64,000 nt of DNA from Tsukamurella ocularis. Its GTDB lineage: Bacteria > Actinomycetota > Actinomycetes > Mycobacteriales > Mycobacteriaceae. Below the pieces are notes generated by a model, which saw only the letters and a program-made list of their open reading frames with translations, ran no database searches and was not told the DNA's origin. Made by a program: the position numbers and the translations under genes. Below, in pieces: positions 45,697-53,117 of this stretch. The DNA is taken from positions 496,001 to 560,000 of the forward strand of contig NZ_JANUCJ010000002.1 in assembly GCF_024807615.1 (NCBI RefSeq). Direction: 5' to 3'. Position 1 is the stretch's first letter. The number at the start of each line of letters is the position of its first letter.

Positions 45697-46368
45697 TCAG
45701 GGGTGGATGGGGGTGTCGGCCAGTGCGGGAACGAGTTCCCGCAGCGCCGTCCGGGTGGTGCCGGCGTCGGTGTGGTGGATCGCGCGGATGCCCAGGGCCG
45801 CCGCGCCCGCGACGTTGGGAGTCGCGTCGTCGATGAAAGCGGCACGCTCGGGCGGCACGCCGAGCCGGTCGAGGGCGAGCCGGAAGATGGCGGGGTCGGG
45901 CTTGCGCAGCCCCACCTCCTCCGAGATGATCACGGGCGCGAAGAGGGCCGCGAGACGCTCACGGGGGTAGAGGTTCCCGCCACCCCAGCTGTTGGAGACG
46001 ATCGCGACGGGCACGCCCGCGGCGCGCAGGTCGGCGGCCAGCGCCCACATCGCCGGATCCTCCTGGATCCGAGCGAACATGCGACGCAACACCCCATCGG
46101 GGTTCACCGGCACGCCCGAGCGGGTGCGCAGCGCCGTGGCGAAGGCGGCGTCGAACTCCGGCTCGGGCAGCTCGCCGGTCTCGAGCCGGTGAATGGGGCT
46201 GCCCGCGTGGGCATCCCGGCCGAGCCAGGCCTTGAGGGTCGCGGTGAAGCTCGCCGGCTCGATGCCCTCGTCCGCGATCCACGCCTCGATGCTGTGCCGC
46301 ATCGGCTCGGTGAGGACGCCGCCGAAGTCGAACAGGACGGCGTCCACCTCACGGCTCGCGGCGGTCAC
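45697..46368 (-). CDS. HAD-family hydrolase, ACAD10 N-terminal-domain-like
   Basis: A 223-residue HAD protein with a helical cap. Motif 1 is LFDFGGVLTEP: the nucleophile Asp is present but the usual second Asp (DxD) is Gly, as in the HAD domain of human ACAD10 (recalled FDMGGVL). Motif 2 is AIVSNSWGG, motif 3 the Lys in GLRKPDPAIF, and motif 4 AAFIDDATPNV. It may dephosphorylate a 4-phospho intermediate or act as a binding protein. GTG 46368 overlaps the stop of the oxidoreductase gene by 4 bp. Confidence 0.85.
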   Translation of the reverse strand: MTAASREVDAVLFDFGGVLTEPMRHSIEAWIADEGIEPASFTATLKAWLGRDAHAGSPIHRLETGELPEPEFDAAFATALRTRSGVPVNPDGVLRRMFARIQEDPAMWALAADLRAAGVPVAIVSNSWGGGNLYPRERLAALFAPVIISEEVGLRKPDPAIFRLALDRLGVPPERAAFIDDATPNVAGAAALGIRAIHHTDAGTTRTALRELVPALADTPIHP

Positions 46369-47354
46369 TGCGCCGCCTGGTAGACCACGCGGCCCACCGT
46401 GGTGCCGTCGCCGAGGCGCTGCAGGCCGTCGGGGACGGCGTCGAAGGCGAGGCGCTCGCTCACGAGCGGATTCACCAGGCCCTGGTCGGCGAGGGCGGTC
46501 AGCTCCGCGTGACACTGCTGCACCGCGGCCGGGTCGTAGGCGTTGTACAGGCCCCAGTGCAGTCCGACGATCGAGTAGTTCTTGATCAGCGCGTGGTTCA
46601 GGGCGGCCTCCTGAATGGTGCCACCGGCGAAGCCCACGACGAGGATCCGGCCCTCGAAGGCGATGCACTTGGTGGAGCGCTTGTAGGTGTCGCCGCCGAC
46701 CGGGTCGTAGATCACGTCGGCGCCGCGTCCGCCGGTCTCCGCCTTGACCACCTCGACGAAGTCGTCAGTGCGCCGGTCGACGACGACATCGGCGCCCAGG
46801 GCGCGCGCGACCTCGGCCTTGTCCGCTCCGCCGACGACGCCGATCACCCTGGCGCCCGCGGCCTTACCGAGCTGGATCGCGGCGCTGCCGACGCCGCCGG
46901 CGGCGGCGTGCACGAGGAGCGTCTCGCCGGCCTGTAGGTGCGCACGACGATGCAGCCCGAACCATCCGGTCTGGTAGCCGATGTACAGCGACGAGGCCTG
47001 GGCGTCGTCGAGCGACGCCGGCGCCGGGAACGTCTGCGCCGCAGTGAGAAGGGCGTACTCGGCGAATCCCCCCGACGGGAGCGCCGAGCCGCCGAGAACC
47101 CGCTGACCCACGGCGAAGCCGTCGACGCCCTCGCCGACGGCGACGACCTCGCCACACAGCTCGACGCCGGGGGTGAAGGGCAGGTCGGGCTTGACCTGGT
47201 AGAGGCCGCGGCACATGAGCACGTCGGGGAAGTTCGCCGCCGCGGCGAGCGTGCGGACGGTGAGCTGTCCGGGACCCGGATCCGGCTTCGGGGCGTCGAC
47301 CTCGCGGAGCACCGCGAGCGGCTCCCCCAGTTCCTGTACCTGCCAGGCCCTCAT
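46365..47354 (-). CDS. NADPH:quinone-oxidoreductase-type MDR protein
   Basis: A 329-residue medium-chain reductase without zinc ligands. GroES-like N-terminus (FPDVLMCRGLYQVKPDLPFTPGVELCGEV), then a Rossmann domain with VHAAAGGVGSAAIQLGKAAGA, and a GRILVVGFAGGTIQEAALNHALIKN segment. Such proteins reduce enones, quinones or 2-enoyl-CoAs with NADPH. In this pathway it could reduce an off-path enoyl or enone. ATG 47354 has GGAGAG 7 nt upstream and overlaps the SDR stop (ATGA). Confidence 0.87.
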   Translation of the reverse strand: MRAWQVQELGEPLAVLREVDAPKPDPGPGQLTVRTLAAAANFPDVLMCRGLYQVKPDLPFTPGVELCGEVVAVGEGVDGFAVGQRVLGGSALPSGGFAEYALLTAAQTFPAPASLDDAQASSLYIGYQTGWFGLHRRAHLQAGETLLVHAAAGGVGSAAIQLGKAAGARVIGVVGGADKAEVARALGADVVVDRRTDDFVEVVKAETGGRGADVIYDPVGGDTYKRSTKCIAFEGRILVVGFAGGTIQEAALNHALIKNYSIVGLHWGLYNAYDPAAVQQCHAELTALADQGLVNPLVSERLAFDAVPDGLQRLGDGTTVGRVVYQAAQ

Positions 47355-48157
47355 CGGCCGCTCTCCTTCGTCTCGAGTCGCTGCTGCAGTTTGTTCATGC
47401 CGTGCAGCCACTTGTCGGTCGCCGTCGCGCGGACGGCGTAGTAGCCCGCCACCTCGGGGTGCGGGAGGATCAGGAACTCATCGCCTGCGAGGGCGTCAAC
47501 GGCGAGCGTCGCGACCTGCTCGGGCGTGAGGGCGGAGTCGCGGCTGAGCAGCTCCTCCAGTTCGCCGGAGCGCTCGAGCATGCCGGTCTTCACGCCCTGC
47601 GGGCAGATCGCCTGGACCACCACGCCGCGATGGCGGTACGTCGTGGAGAGCCACTCGGCGAAGGCGACGGCGGCGTGCTTGGTCACCGAGTAGGCGGGGG
47701 CGCCGAGCATGGTGAGCAGCCCTGCCGCGGAGGCGGTGACCACGAACCTGCCGCCGCCACTCGCGGCCCACTCGGGCACGAGCAGCCGGGCGGCACGCAC
47801 GTGGGCCATCACGTTGACGTCCAGCGACAGCGCCCAGTCGGACTCCGGGGTCTCGAGGCCGCGCCCGCGGTCGATGCCGGCGTTGGCGTACCAGGCGTCG
47901 ATGGCGCCGAGCTCGCGGCGCGCCGTCTCGACGAGGGCGGTGACGCCCTCCTCAGAGGCGGCGTCGCCGGGCGCGACGTACGCGGAGCCGCCGGCAGCGG
48001 CGATCTCGGCGACGGTCCGTGCGGCACCGTCGGCGTCGAGGTCCGCGACGACGACGCGAGCCCCGCGCGCGGCGAGCTCGCGGGCGAGTGCCGCGCCGAT
48101 ACCGTTGCCCGCACCGGTCACGACGACGCCCTTGTCCTTCGGGTCGAAGCCTGCCAC
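47351..48157 (-). CDS. Short-chain dehydrogenase/reductase
   Basis: A 268-residue SDR. Cofactor loop VVVTGAGNGIGAALARELA with VADLDADGA (Asp after beta-2, so NAD preferred), YANAGIDRG instead of the usual NNAG, catalytic Ser-Tyr-Lys in VVTASAAGLLTMLGAPAYSVTKHA. The C-terminal extension (VDALAGDEFLILPHPEVAGYY) resembles SDRs of lipid and steroid clusters. Its substrate is unknown. It is 3 bp from the previous SDR and overlaps the next gene by 4 bp. Confidence 0.87.
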   Translation of the reverse strand: MAGFDPKDKGVVVTGAGNGIGAALARELAARGARVVVADLDADGAARTVAEIAAAGGSAYVAPGDAASEEGVTALVETARRELGAIDAWYANAGIDRGRGLETPESDWALSLDVNVMAHVRAARLLVPEWAASGGGRFVVTASAAGLLTMLGAPAYSVTKHAAVAFAEWLSTTYRHRGVVVQAICPQGVKTGMLERSGELEELLSRDSALTPEQVATLAVDALAGDEFLILPHPEVAGYYAVRATATDKWLHGMNKLQQRLETKESGR

Positions 48158-48160
48158 GGG

Positions 48161-48913
48161 CTACACCCCGCCGGTCAGCAGGACGCCACCGTCGACGGTG
48201 AGCGTCTGGCCGGTCATCCAGGCGGCGTCGTCGGAGAGCAGGAAGGCGACGACCGAGCCGATGTCGTCGGGCACGCCGAGCCGCTTGAGCGGGTACGCGG
48301 CGGAGACCTGCTCCTCGCGGCCCTCGTACAGGGCGGTGGCGAACCTGGTCTTGACGACGGCGGGCGCGACGGCGTTCACCCGGATGTCCGGGCCGAGCTC
48401 GACGGCGAGTTCCTCGGTGAGGTGGATGACCGCGGCCTTGGAGACGCCGTAGAAGGCGATGCCGGGCGCAGGGCGCAGGCCGGCGACGGAACCGACGTTG
48501 ACGATGGCGCCGCCGTGCTCCTTCTGCCATGCGGCGTACACCTTCTTGGTCCAGGACAGGGTGGAGAGCACGTTGACCTCGAAGATCTTGCGCGCGGCCG
48601 CCATGTCGATCTCCATGAGCGGGCCGTAGACCGGGTTGATGCCGGTGTTGTTGACGAAGAAGTCGGCGCTGCCGAAGGTCTCGATCGCGGTGGCGATCAC
48701 GTGGTCCTGGTGCGCCTCGTCGTCGCCCGAACCCGCCACGGCCACGGCCACCTCGGGGCCGCCCAGCCCGGCGACCGCGGCGTCGAGCGCCTCCTGCTTG
48801 CGGGCCGTGATGACGACCTTCGCACCGTCGGCCACCAGCCTCTGGGCGATGGCCAGGCCGATGCCGCGGCTCGCTCCCGTGACGATCGCGGTCTTCCCGG
48901 CGAATCGGGTCAT
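48161..48913 (-). CDS. Short-chain dehydrogenase/reductase, first gene of the catabolic operon
   Basis: A 250-residue SDR. TAIVTGASRGIGLAIAQRL, then ITARKQEAL (Arg after beta-2, so NADP is possible), NNTGINPVYGPL, and Ser-Tyr-Lys in VGSVAGLRPAPGIAFYGVSKAA. The C-terminus is MTGQTLTVDGG. ATG 48913 is chosen because GGAAGG lies 10 nt upstream; the GTG at 48922 is too close to it. The palindromic operator is centred 35 bp before the start, where it would overlap the promoter. Confidence 0.87.
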   Translation of the reverse strand: MTRFAGKTAIVTGASRGIGLAIAQRLVADGAKVVITARKQEALDAAVAGLGGPEVAVAVAGSGDDEAHQDHVIATAIETFGSADFFVNNTGINPVYGPLMEIDMAAARKIFEVNVLSTLSWTKKVYAAWQKEHGGAIVNVGSVAGLRPAPGIAFYGVSKAAVIHLTEELAVELGPDIRVNAVAPAVVKTRFATALYEGREEQVSAAYPLKRLGVPDDIGSVVAFLLSDDAAWMTGQTLTVDGGVLLTGGV

Positions 48914-48939
48914 GCTCCACACACCTTCCGTTCAAACTG

Positions 48940-48957
48940 ACTAAGCGCTCGCTTAGT
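48940..48957. promoter_or_regulatory. TetR-type operator copy 2 (catabolic operon)
   Basis: ACTAAGCG CT CGCTTAGT is an 18-bp perfect palindrome, 26 bp upstream of the first gene of the 12-gene operon. The rest of the 200-bp gap to the thiolase gene holds only the thiolase terminator. Confidence 0.75.
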
Positions 48958-49065
48958 TTGTAGCCTACGACACACCGCGGCGTGTGACGACCCTCTTGAG
49001 TGCATGAACTCCTGTGACGCTCCTCACAGTACGGATCGTTATGTGCGCACACCCGGAAACGACGG

Positions 49066-49098
49066 AGCGGCCCGCACGTCGAGGACGTGCGGGCCGCT
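49066..49098. terminator. Thiolase-gene terminator
   Basis: A perfect 15-bp stem AGCGGCCCGCACGTC (49066-49080) with 49084-49098 and a GAG loop, 21 bp after the thiolase stop on the minus strand. Confidence 0.8.
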
Positions 49099-49119
49099 CT
49101 AGGAAGAGTCAGAAGCGGA

Positions 49120-50337
49120 TCAGCTGAGCCGCTCGATGATCATCGCCATGCCCTGGCCGCCGCCGACGCACATGGTCTCGAGGCCGAACTGCTTGTCGTG
49201 CCACTGCAGCGAGTTGATGAGCGTACTGGTGATGCGCGCGCCCGTCATGCCGAAGGGGTGGCCCACGGCGATGGCGCCACCGTTGACGTTGACCTTGTCG
49301 GCGTCGATGCCGAGGTCGCGCACCGACGGGATAACCTGCGCCGCGAAGGCCTCATTGACCTCCATGAGGTCGATATCGCCGATCGACAGGCCGGCGCGCT
49401 GCAGCGCCTGCTTCGACGCCTCGACGGGGCCGAGGCCCATGATCTCGGGCGACAGGCCCGTGACGCCGGTGGAGACGATGCGCGCGAGCGGCGTCAGGCC
49501 GAGCGCCTTGGCCTTCTCGTCGGACATGATCACCACGGCGGCCGCGCCGTCGTTGAGCGGACAGCAGTTGCCGGCCGTGACGGTGCCGTCCGGGCGGAAG
49601 ACCGGCTTGAGCCCGGCGATGCCCTCGTACGTGACGCCGGCGCGCGGACCGTCGTCCGTCGAGACGACCGTGCCGTCGGCGAGCGTGACCGGCGTGATGT
49701 CCTTGGCCCAGAAGCCCGAGGCGATGGCGGCCTCGGCGCGGTTCTGGCTGCGCACGCCCCACTCGTCCTGGTCCTGGCGGCTGACGTTCTTGAACTGGGC
49801 GACATTCTCGGCGGTCTGACCCATCGCGATGTAGACGTCCGGCAGGACGCCCGCCTCGCGCGGGTCGACCCAGGTCTGGCCGCCGCCCGCGAAGGTCGCG
49901 GTGCGCGCCTCGGCGTCGGCGAAGAGAGCATTCTTGGTGTCAGGCAGGCCATCGGCGTTGCCCTTGATGTAGCGGCTCACGGTCTCGACGCCGCCGGAGA
50001 TGAAGACGTCGCCCTCCCCCGCCTTGATCGCATGGAAGGCCATGCGCGTGGTCTGCAGGCTCGAGCTGCAGTAGCGATTGACGGTGACGCCGGGCAGGTG
50101 ATCGAGGCCGGCCTCGACGGCAACGACGCGGGCGATGTTGAAGCCGGACTCGCCCGCGGGCTGCCCACAGCCGAACATCAGGTCGTCGATCTCGCGGGGG
50201 TCGAGCCCGGGCACGTTTTCCAGGGCGGCGCGCACCATCTGGACCGAGAGGTCGTCCGGACGGACGTCCTTGAGCGAGCCCTTCGCTGCACGCCCGATGG
50301 GCGACCGGGCGGTGGAGACGATGACGGCTTCGGGCAT
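49120..50337 (-). CDS. Acetyl-CoA C-acyltransferase (thiolase, FadA family)
   Basis: A 405-residue thiolase. The nucleophilic cysteine is in VNRYCSSSLQTTRMA (about residue 92), the His in NVNGGAIAVGHPFGMTGAR and the second Cys in ETMCVGGGQGMAM. It cleaves 3-oxoacyl-CoA to acetyl- or propionyl-CoA, the last step of beta-oxidation. ATG 50337 has GGAGGT 6 nt upstream. It is divergent from tetR with an operator in between, so it should be co-regulated with the catabolic operon, which has no thiolase of its own. It reads like the mycobacterial FadA3 branch. Confidence 0.93.
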   Translation of the reverse strand: MPEAVIVSTARSPIGRAAKGSLKDVRPDDLSVQMVRAALENVPGLDPREIDDLMFGCGQPAGESGFNIARVVAVEAGLDHLPGVTVNRYCSSSLQTTRMAFHAIKAGEGDVFISGGVETVSRYIKGNADGLPDTKNALFADAEARTATFAGGGQTWVDPREAGVLPDVYIAMGQTAENVAQFKNVSRQDQDEWGVRSQNRAEAAIASGFWAKDITPVTLADGTVVSTDDGPRAGVTYEGIAGLKPVFRPDGTVTAGNCCPLNDGAAAVVIMSDEKAKALGLTPLARIVSTGVTGLSPEIMGLGPVEASKQALQRAGLSIGDIDLMEVNEAFAAQVIPSVRDLGIDADKVNVNGGAIAVGHPFGMTGARITSTLINSLQWHDKQFGLETMCVGGGQGMAMIIERLS

Positions 50338-50367
50338 GGGATGACCTCCGAGTTGAACCATTACTAA

Positions 50368-50383
50368 CTAAGCGCTCGCTTAG
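50368..50383. promoter_or_regulatory. TetR-type operator copy 3 (thiolase / tetR)
   Basis: CTAAGCG CT CGCTTAG, a perfect 16-bp palindrome 30 bp before the thiolase start and 121 bp before tetR. It is near identical to the site at 48940. Confidence 0.75.
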
Positions 50384-50504
50384 CGGTGTACCATCTACTG
50401 TGCACCACTGAGAGCCGGTCGTCAACGGACCGATCTCTGTGGTCCCGTTCACACTAGAGACACCGCGTCGACGTGCCGCATCGCGGTGCCGCCGGAGGGA
50501 AACG

Positions 50505-51119
50505 ATGACCGAACCCGAAGCGCCATCCCGCGCGGACGCCACCCGCGCGCGGCTGCTGTCGGCCGCCGCGGCGGCCTTCGCCGAACGCGGCTTCCACGGC
50601 ACCACCACCCGCGACATCGCCTCGGCCGCCGGCATGAGCCCCGCCGCCGTGTACGTGCACTACAAGTCCAAAGAACAATTGCTGCACCAGCTCTCGCGCG
50701 TCGGACACCAACGGATCATCGACGCGATCGACGCCGTCGACGACCACGCTGACACCCCCGCTCGGCGGCTCACCGCCGCGATGCGGGCGTTCGCGACGCA
50801 CCACGCGTCGTCGCACACCAGTGTCCGCGTGGTCAACTACGAACTGGACGCGCTCACCGAGGAACACCGCGCCGAGATCGGCGGCCTCCGCCGCGAGATC
50901 ACCCGCCGGCTGCGCGCGATCGTCGACGCCGGCGTCGCGGACGGCTCCTTCGACACGCCCGACCCGCGGATGGCCACCATCGCCGTCCTCTCCAGCGGCA
51001 TCGACATCGGCCGCTGGTACCACGACGGCGGCGAGATCACCCCCGACCGCATCGGCGACTTCTACGCCGACCTCGCCCTGCGCACCGTTGGGGCGAACAC
51101 CACCGACACCCCGAAGTAG
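50505..51119 (+). CDS. TetR-family regulator, probable repressor of the TAAGC-N4-GCTTA regulon
   Basis: A 204-residue TetR protein. The DNA-binding domain spans about residues 9-56 (ARLLSAAAAAFAERGFHGTTTRDIASAAGMSPAAVYVHYKSKEQLL as landmarks TTTRDIA and SPAAVYVHYKSK). The C-terminal domain looks like KstR2/FadR-type acyl-CoA-sensing regulators (ASSHTSVRVVNYELDALTEEHRAEI). ATG 50505 follows GGAGGG by 5 nt. It is divergent from the thiolase with a perfect operator between, and is followed by a FadE gene 20 bp on, so autoregulation is expected. Confidence 0.9.
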   Translation: MTEPEAPSRADATRARLLSAAAAAFAERGFHGTTTRDIASAAGMSPAAVYVHYKSKEQLLHQLSRVGHQRIIDAIDAVDDHADTPARRLTAAMRAFATHHASSHTSVRVVNYELDALTEEHRAEIGGLRREITRRLRAIVDAGVADGSFDTPDPRMATIAVLSSGIDIGRWYHDGGEITPDRIGDFYADLALRTVGANTTDTPK

Positions 51120-51139
51120 AGAACCTGAGGAGAACCACC

Positions 51140-52297
51140 ATGCGTCGCACCGTCTACACCGCCGATCACGAGGCCTTCCGCGAGACCCTCCGCGCCTTCA
51201 TCGAGGCGGAGGTCGTGCCGCACTACGACGAGTGGTACGCCAACGGCATCGTGCCGAAGGACTTCTACCCCAAGCTCGGCGAACTCGGCGTCTTCGGCAT
51301 CGAGGTGCCCGAGGAGTACGGCGGCGCGGGCATCGAGTCCTTCAAGTACCAGGCCGTGATCAGCGAGGAACTTGGCCGCGCCGGCGTCTCCTTCGGCGGC
51401 TCGAGCGTGCACATCGCGCTGTGCCTGCCCTACCTGACCGGCCTCGCCACCGACGAGCAGAAGCAACGCTGGCTGCCCGGCATGGCCGCGGGCGAGCTGA
51501 TGTTCGCCATCGCCATGACCGAACCCGGCACCGGCTCCGACCTCGCGGGCATGAAGACCACCGCCAAGCTCTCCGCGGACGGCACCCACTACGTCCTCAA
51601 CGGCGCCAAGACCTTCATCACCGGCGGCGTGAACGCCGACCGCGTGATCGTCTGCGCGCGCACCGCACCGTCGACCCCCGAGGACCGTCGCCACGGCATC
51701 TCACTCTTCGTCGTGGACACCGCGCTCGAGGGCTACTCGGTCGGCCGCAAGCTCGACAAGATCGGCCTACGCACCTCCGATACCGCCGAGCTCTCGTTCA
51801 CCGACGTGAAGGTGCCCGTCGCGGACCTGCTCGGCGAGGAGAACAAGGGCTTCTCCTACCTCGGCCAGAACCTGCCGCAGGAGCGCCTGTCGATCGCCGT
51901 CGGCGCGTACTCGCAGGCCTCCGCCGCCGTGCGCTTCGCGCAGGCGTACACGCAGGACCGCAACATCTTCGGCAAGTCCGTCGCCTCGTTCCAGAACACC
52001 AAGTTCGAGCTCGCCGCGTGCAAGGCGAAGGTCGACGCCATGGAGTCCAGCGTCGACCGCGGCCTCGAGCTGCACGACGCGGGCCAGCTGACCGCCGCCG
52101 ACGCCGCCTCGCTCAAGCTGTTCTGCACCGAGGCCGCCTCCGACGTGATCGACCGCTGCCTGCAGCTGCACGGCGGCTACGGCTACATCAACGAGTACCC
52201 CATCGCCCGGCTCTACGCCGACAACCGCGTCAACCGCATCTACGGCGGCACGTCCGAGGTCATGAAGACCATCATCGCCAAGGACATGGGCCTGTAG
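51140..52297 (+). CDS. Acyl-CoA dehydrogenase (FadE family)
   Basis: A 385-residue homomeric-type ACAD. TEPGTGSDLAGMKT and FITGGVNADRVIVCART form the FAD/substrate strands; QDRNIFGKSVASFQNTKFELA and LQLHGGYGYINEYPIARLYADNRVNRIYGGTSEVMKTIIAKDMGL (landmarks HGGYGY and YGGTSEVM) form the C-terminal domain. The canonical YEGT Glu is replaced here (IYGGTSE), which suggests the base lies elsewhere, as in isovaleryl-CoA- or long-chain-type enzymes. GAGGAG precedes the ATG. It is in one operon with tetR. Confidence 0.92.
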   Translation: MRRTVYTADHEAFRETLRAFIEAEVVPHYDEWYANGIVPKDFYPKLGELGVFGIEVPEEYGGAGIESFKYQAVISEELGRAGVSFGGSSVHIALCLPYLTGLATDEQKQRWLPGMAAGELMFAIAMTEPGTGSDLAGMKTTAKLSADGTHYVLNGAKTFITGGVNADRVIVCARTAPSTPEDRRHGISLFVVDTALEGYSVGRKLDKIGLRTSDTAELSFTDVKVPVADLLGEENKGFSYLGQNLPQERLSIAVGAYSQASAAVRFAQAYTQDRNIFGKSVASFQNTKFELAACKAKVDAMESSVDRGLELHDAGQLTAADAASLKLFCTEAASDVIDRCLQLHGGYGYINEYPIARLYADNRVNRIYGGTSEVMKTIIAKDMGL

Positions 52298-52331
52298 CCC
52301 TCACCCCGCACGACGGTGCTGTACTGGGCAC

Positions 52332-53117
52332 ATGGACCTGCTGATCGGCCTGATCGCCGTCGCGCTCCTCTGGGCCGCCGTCGGGAACGTCCGGCGCGCC
52401 GGGCCCGGATCGGGGTGGATGCTCCGCTCGGCCCGGTACGCCCGGGCGTGGGTCATCGCGAGCCCCGTCGCGGCGGTGCTGTGGCTCGTCGTCACGGTCA
52501 ACGCCGTGATGCTGCTCGGCCTGCCGGACCGCCTAGCCGACGAGGTCCTGCAGGTGCACAGCACCAACCTCGACCGGTTCGGCACCCACCCGCTACAGGC
52601 GCTCATCACCTCGGCGCTGTGGATCGAGCCCGTCGACATCGTCTTCGCCACACTGATGACGGTGCTCGTCCTCGGGCCCGCCGAGCGCTGGCTGGGGCAC
52701 ATCGGGATGCCGCTGATCTACTTCGCCGGCAGCGCGACCGCATCGCTGATCTCGGTGCTCTCGGCGAATCGCCTGCTGGCGCACGGGATCATCACCGACG
52801 ATCTCGACCTGCGCGGCATGATCGACGTCGGCGTCAGCTACGGCAGTCTGTGCGTGCTCGGACTGCTCGTCTACCGGATCCCGCGATGGCGCTGGCGGCT
52901 CGCCGCGATGCTGGCTCTGCCCGTGCTGGTACGGCTGACGCTGCCCTTCTTCGGCATGTACTCGACGCTCGGGCACCTGCGGGCGGTGCTCCTGGGCTAC
53001 CTGCTCTGGCCCGTCACCCGGATCCCCGCCGTCCGCCGCCGCACCGCGGACTGGACCTGGCGGTTCCACCCAGCCGGGCCCGACGAGCCCGGCGGGAGGA
53101 CCGTCACCAGACCTTGA
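52332..53117 (+). CDS. Rhomboid-like integral membrane protein
   Basis: A 261-residue polytopic protein, about six helices (1-18, 42-62, 105-120, 130-150, 165-182, 190-230). A HPLQALITSALWI segment and a GVSYGSLCVLGLLV segment recall the rhomboid-like family of actinobacteria, where a Ser sits at the start of a helix. The catalytic GxSG is not perfect and no clear paired His is seen, so protease activity is uncertain. The last 14 bp overlap the convergent M13 peptidase gene. Confidence 0.6.
   Translation: MDLLIGLIAVALLWAAVGNVRRAGPGSGWMLRSARYARAWVIASPVAAVLWLVVTVNAVMLLGLPDRLADEVLQVHSTNLDRFGTHPLQALITSALWIEPVDIVFATLMTVLVLGPAERWLGHIGMPLIYFAGSATASLISVLSANRLLAHGIITDDLDLRGMIDVGVSYGSLCVLGLLVYRIPRWRWRLAAMLALPVLVRLTLPFFGMYSTLGHLRAVLLGYLLWPVTRIPAVRRRTADWTWRFHPAGPDEPGGRTVTRP

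Noticed and set aside
50505-51119. Naming this regulator KstR2
   Set aside because: It looks similar, but the operator TAAGC-N4-GCTTA is not the KstR2 motif and no sterol-ring genes are nearby, so no symbol was given.
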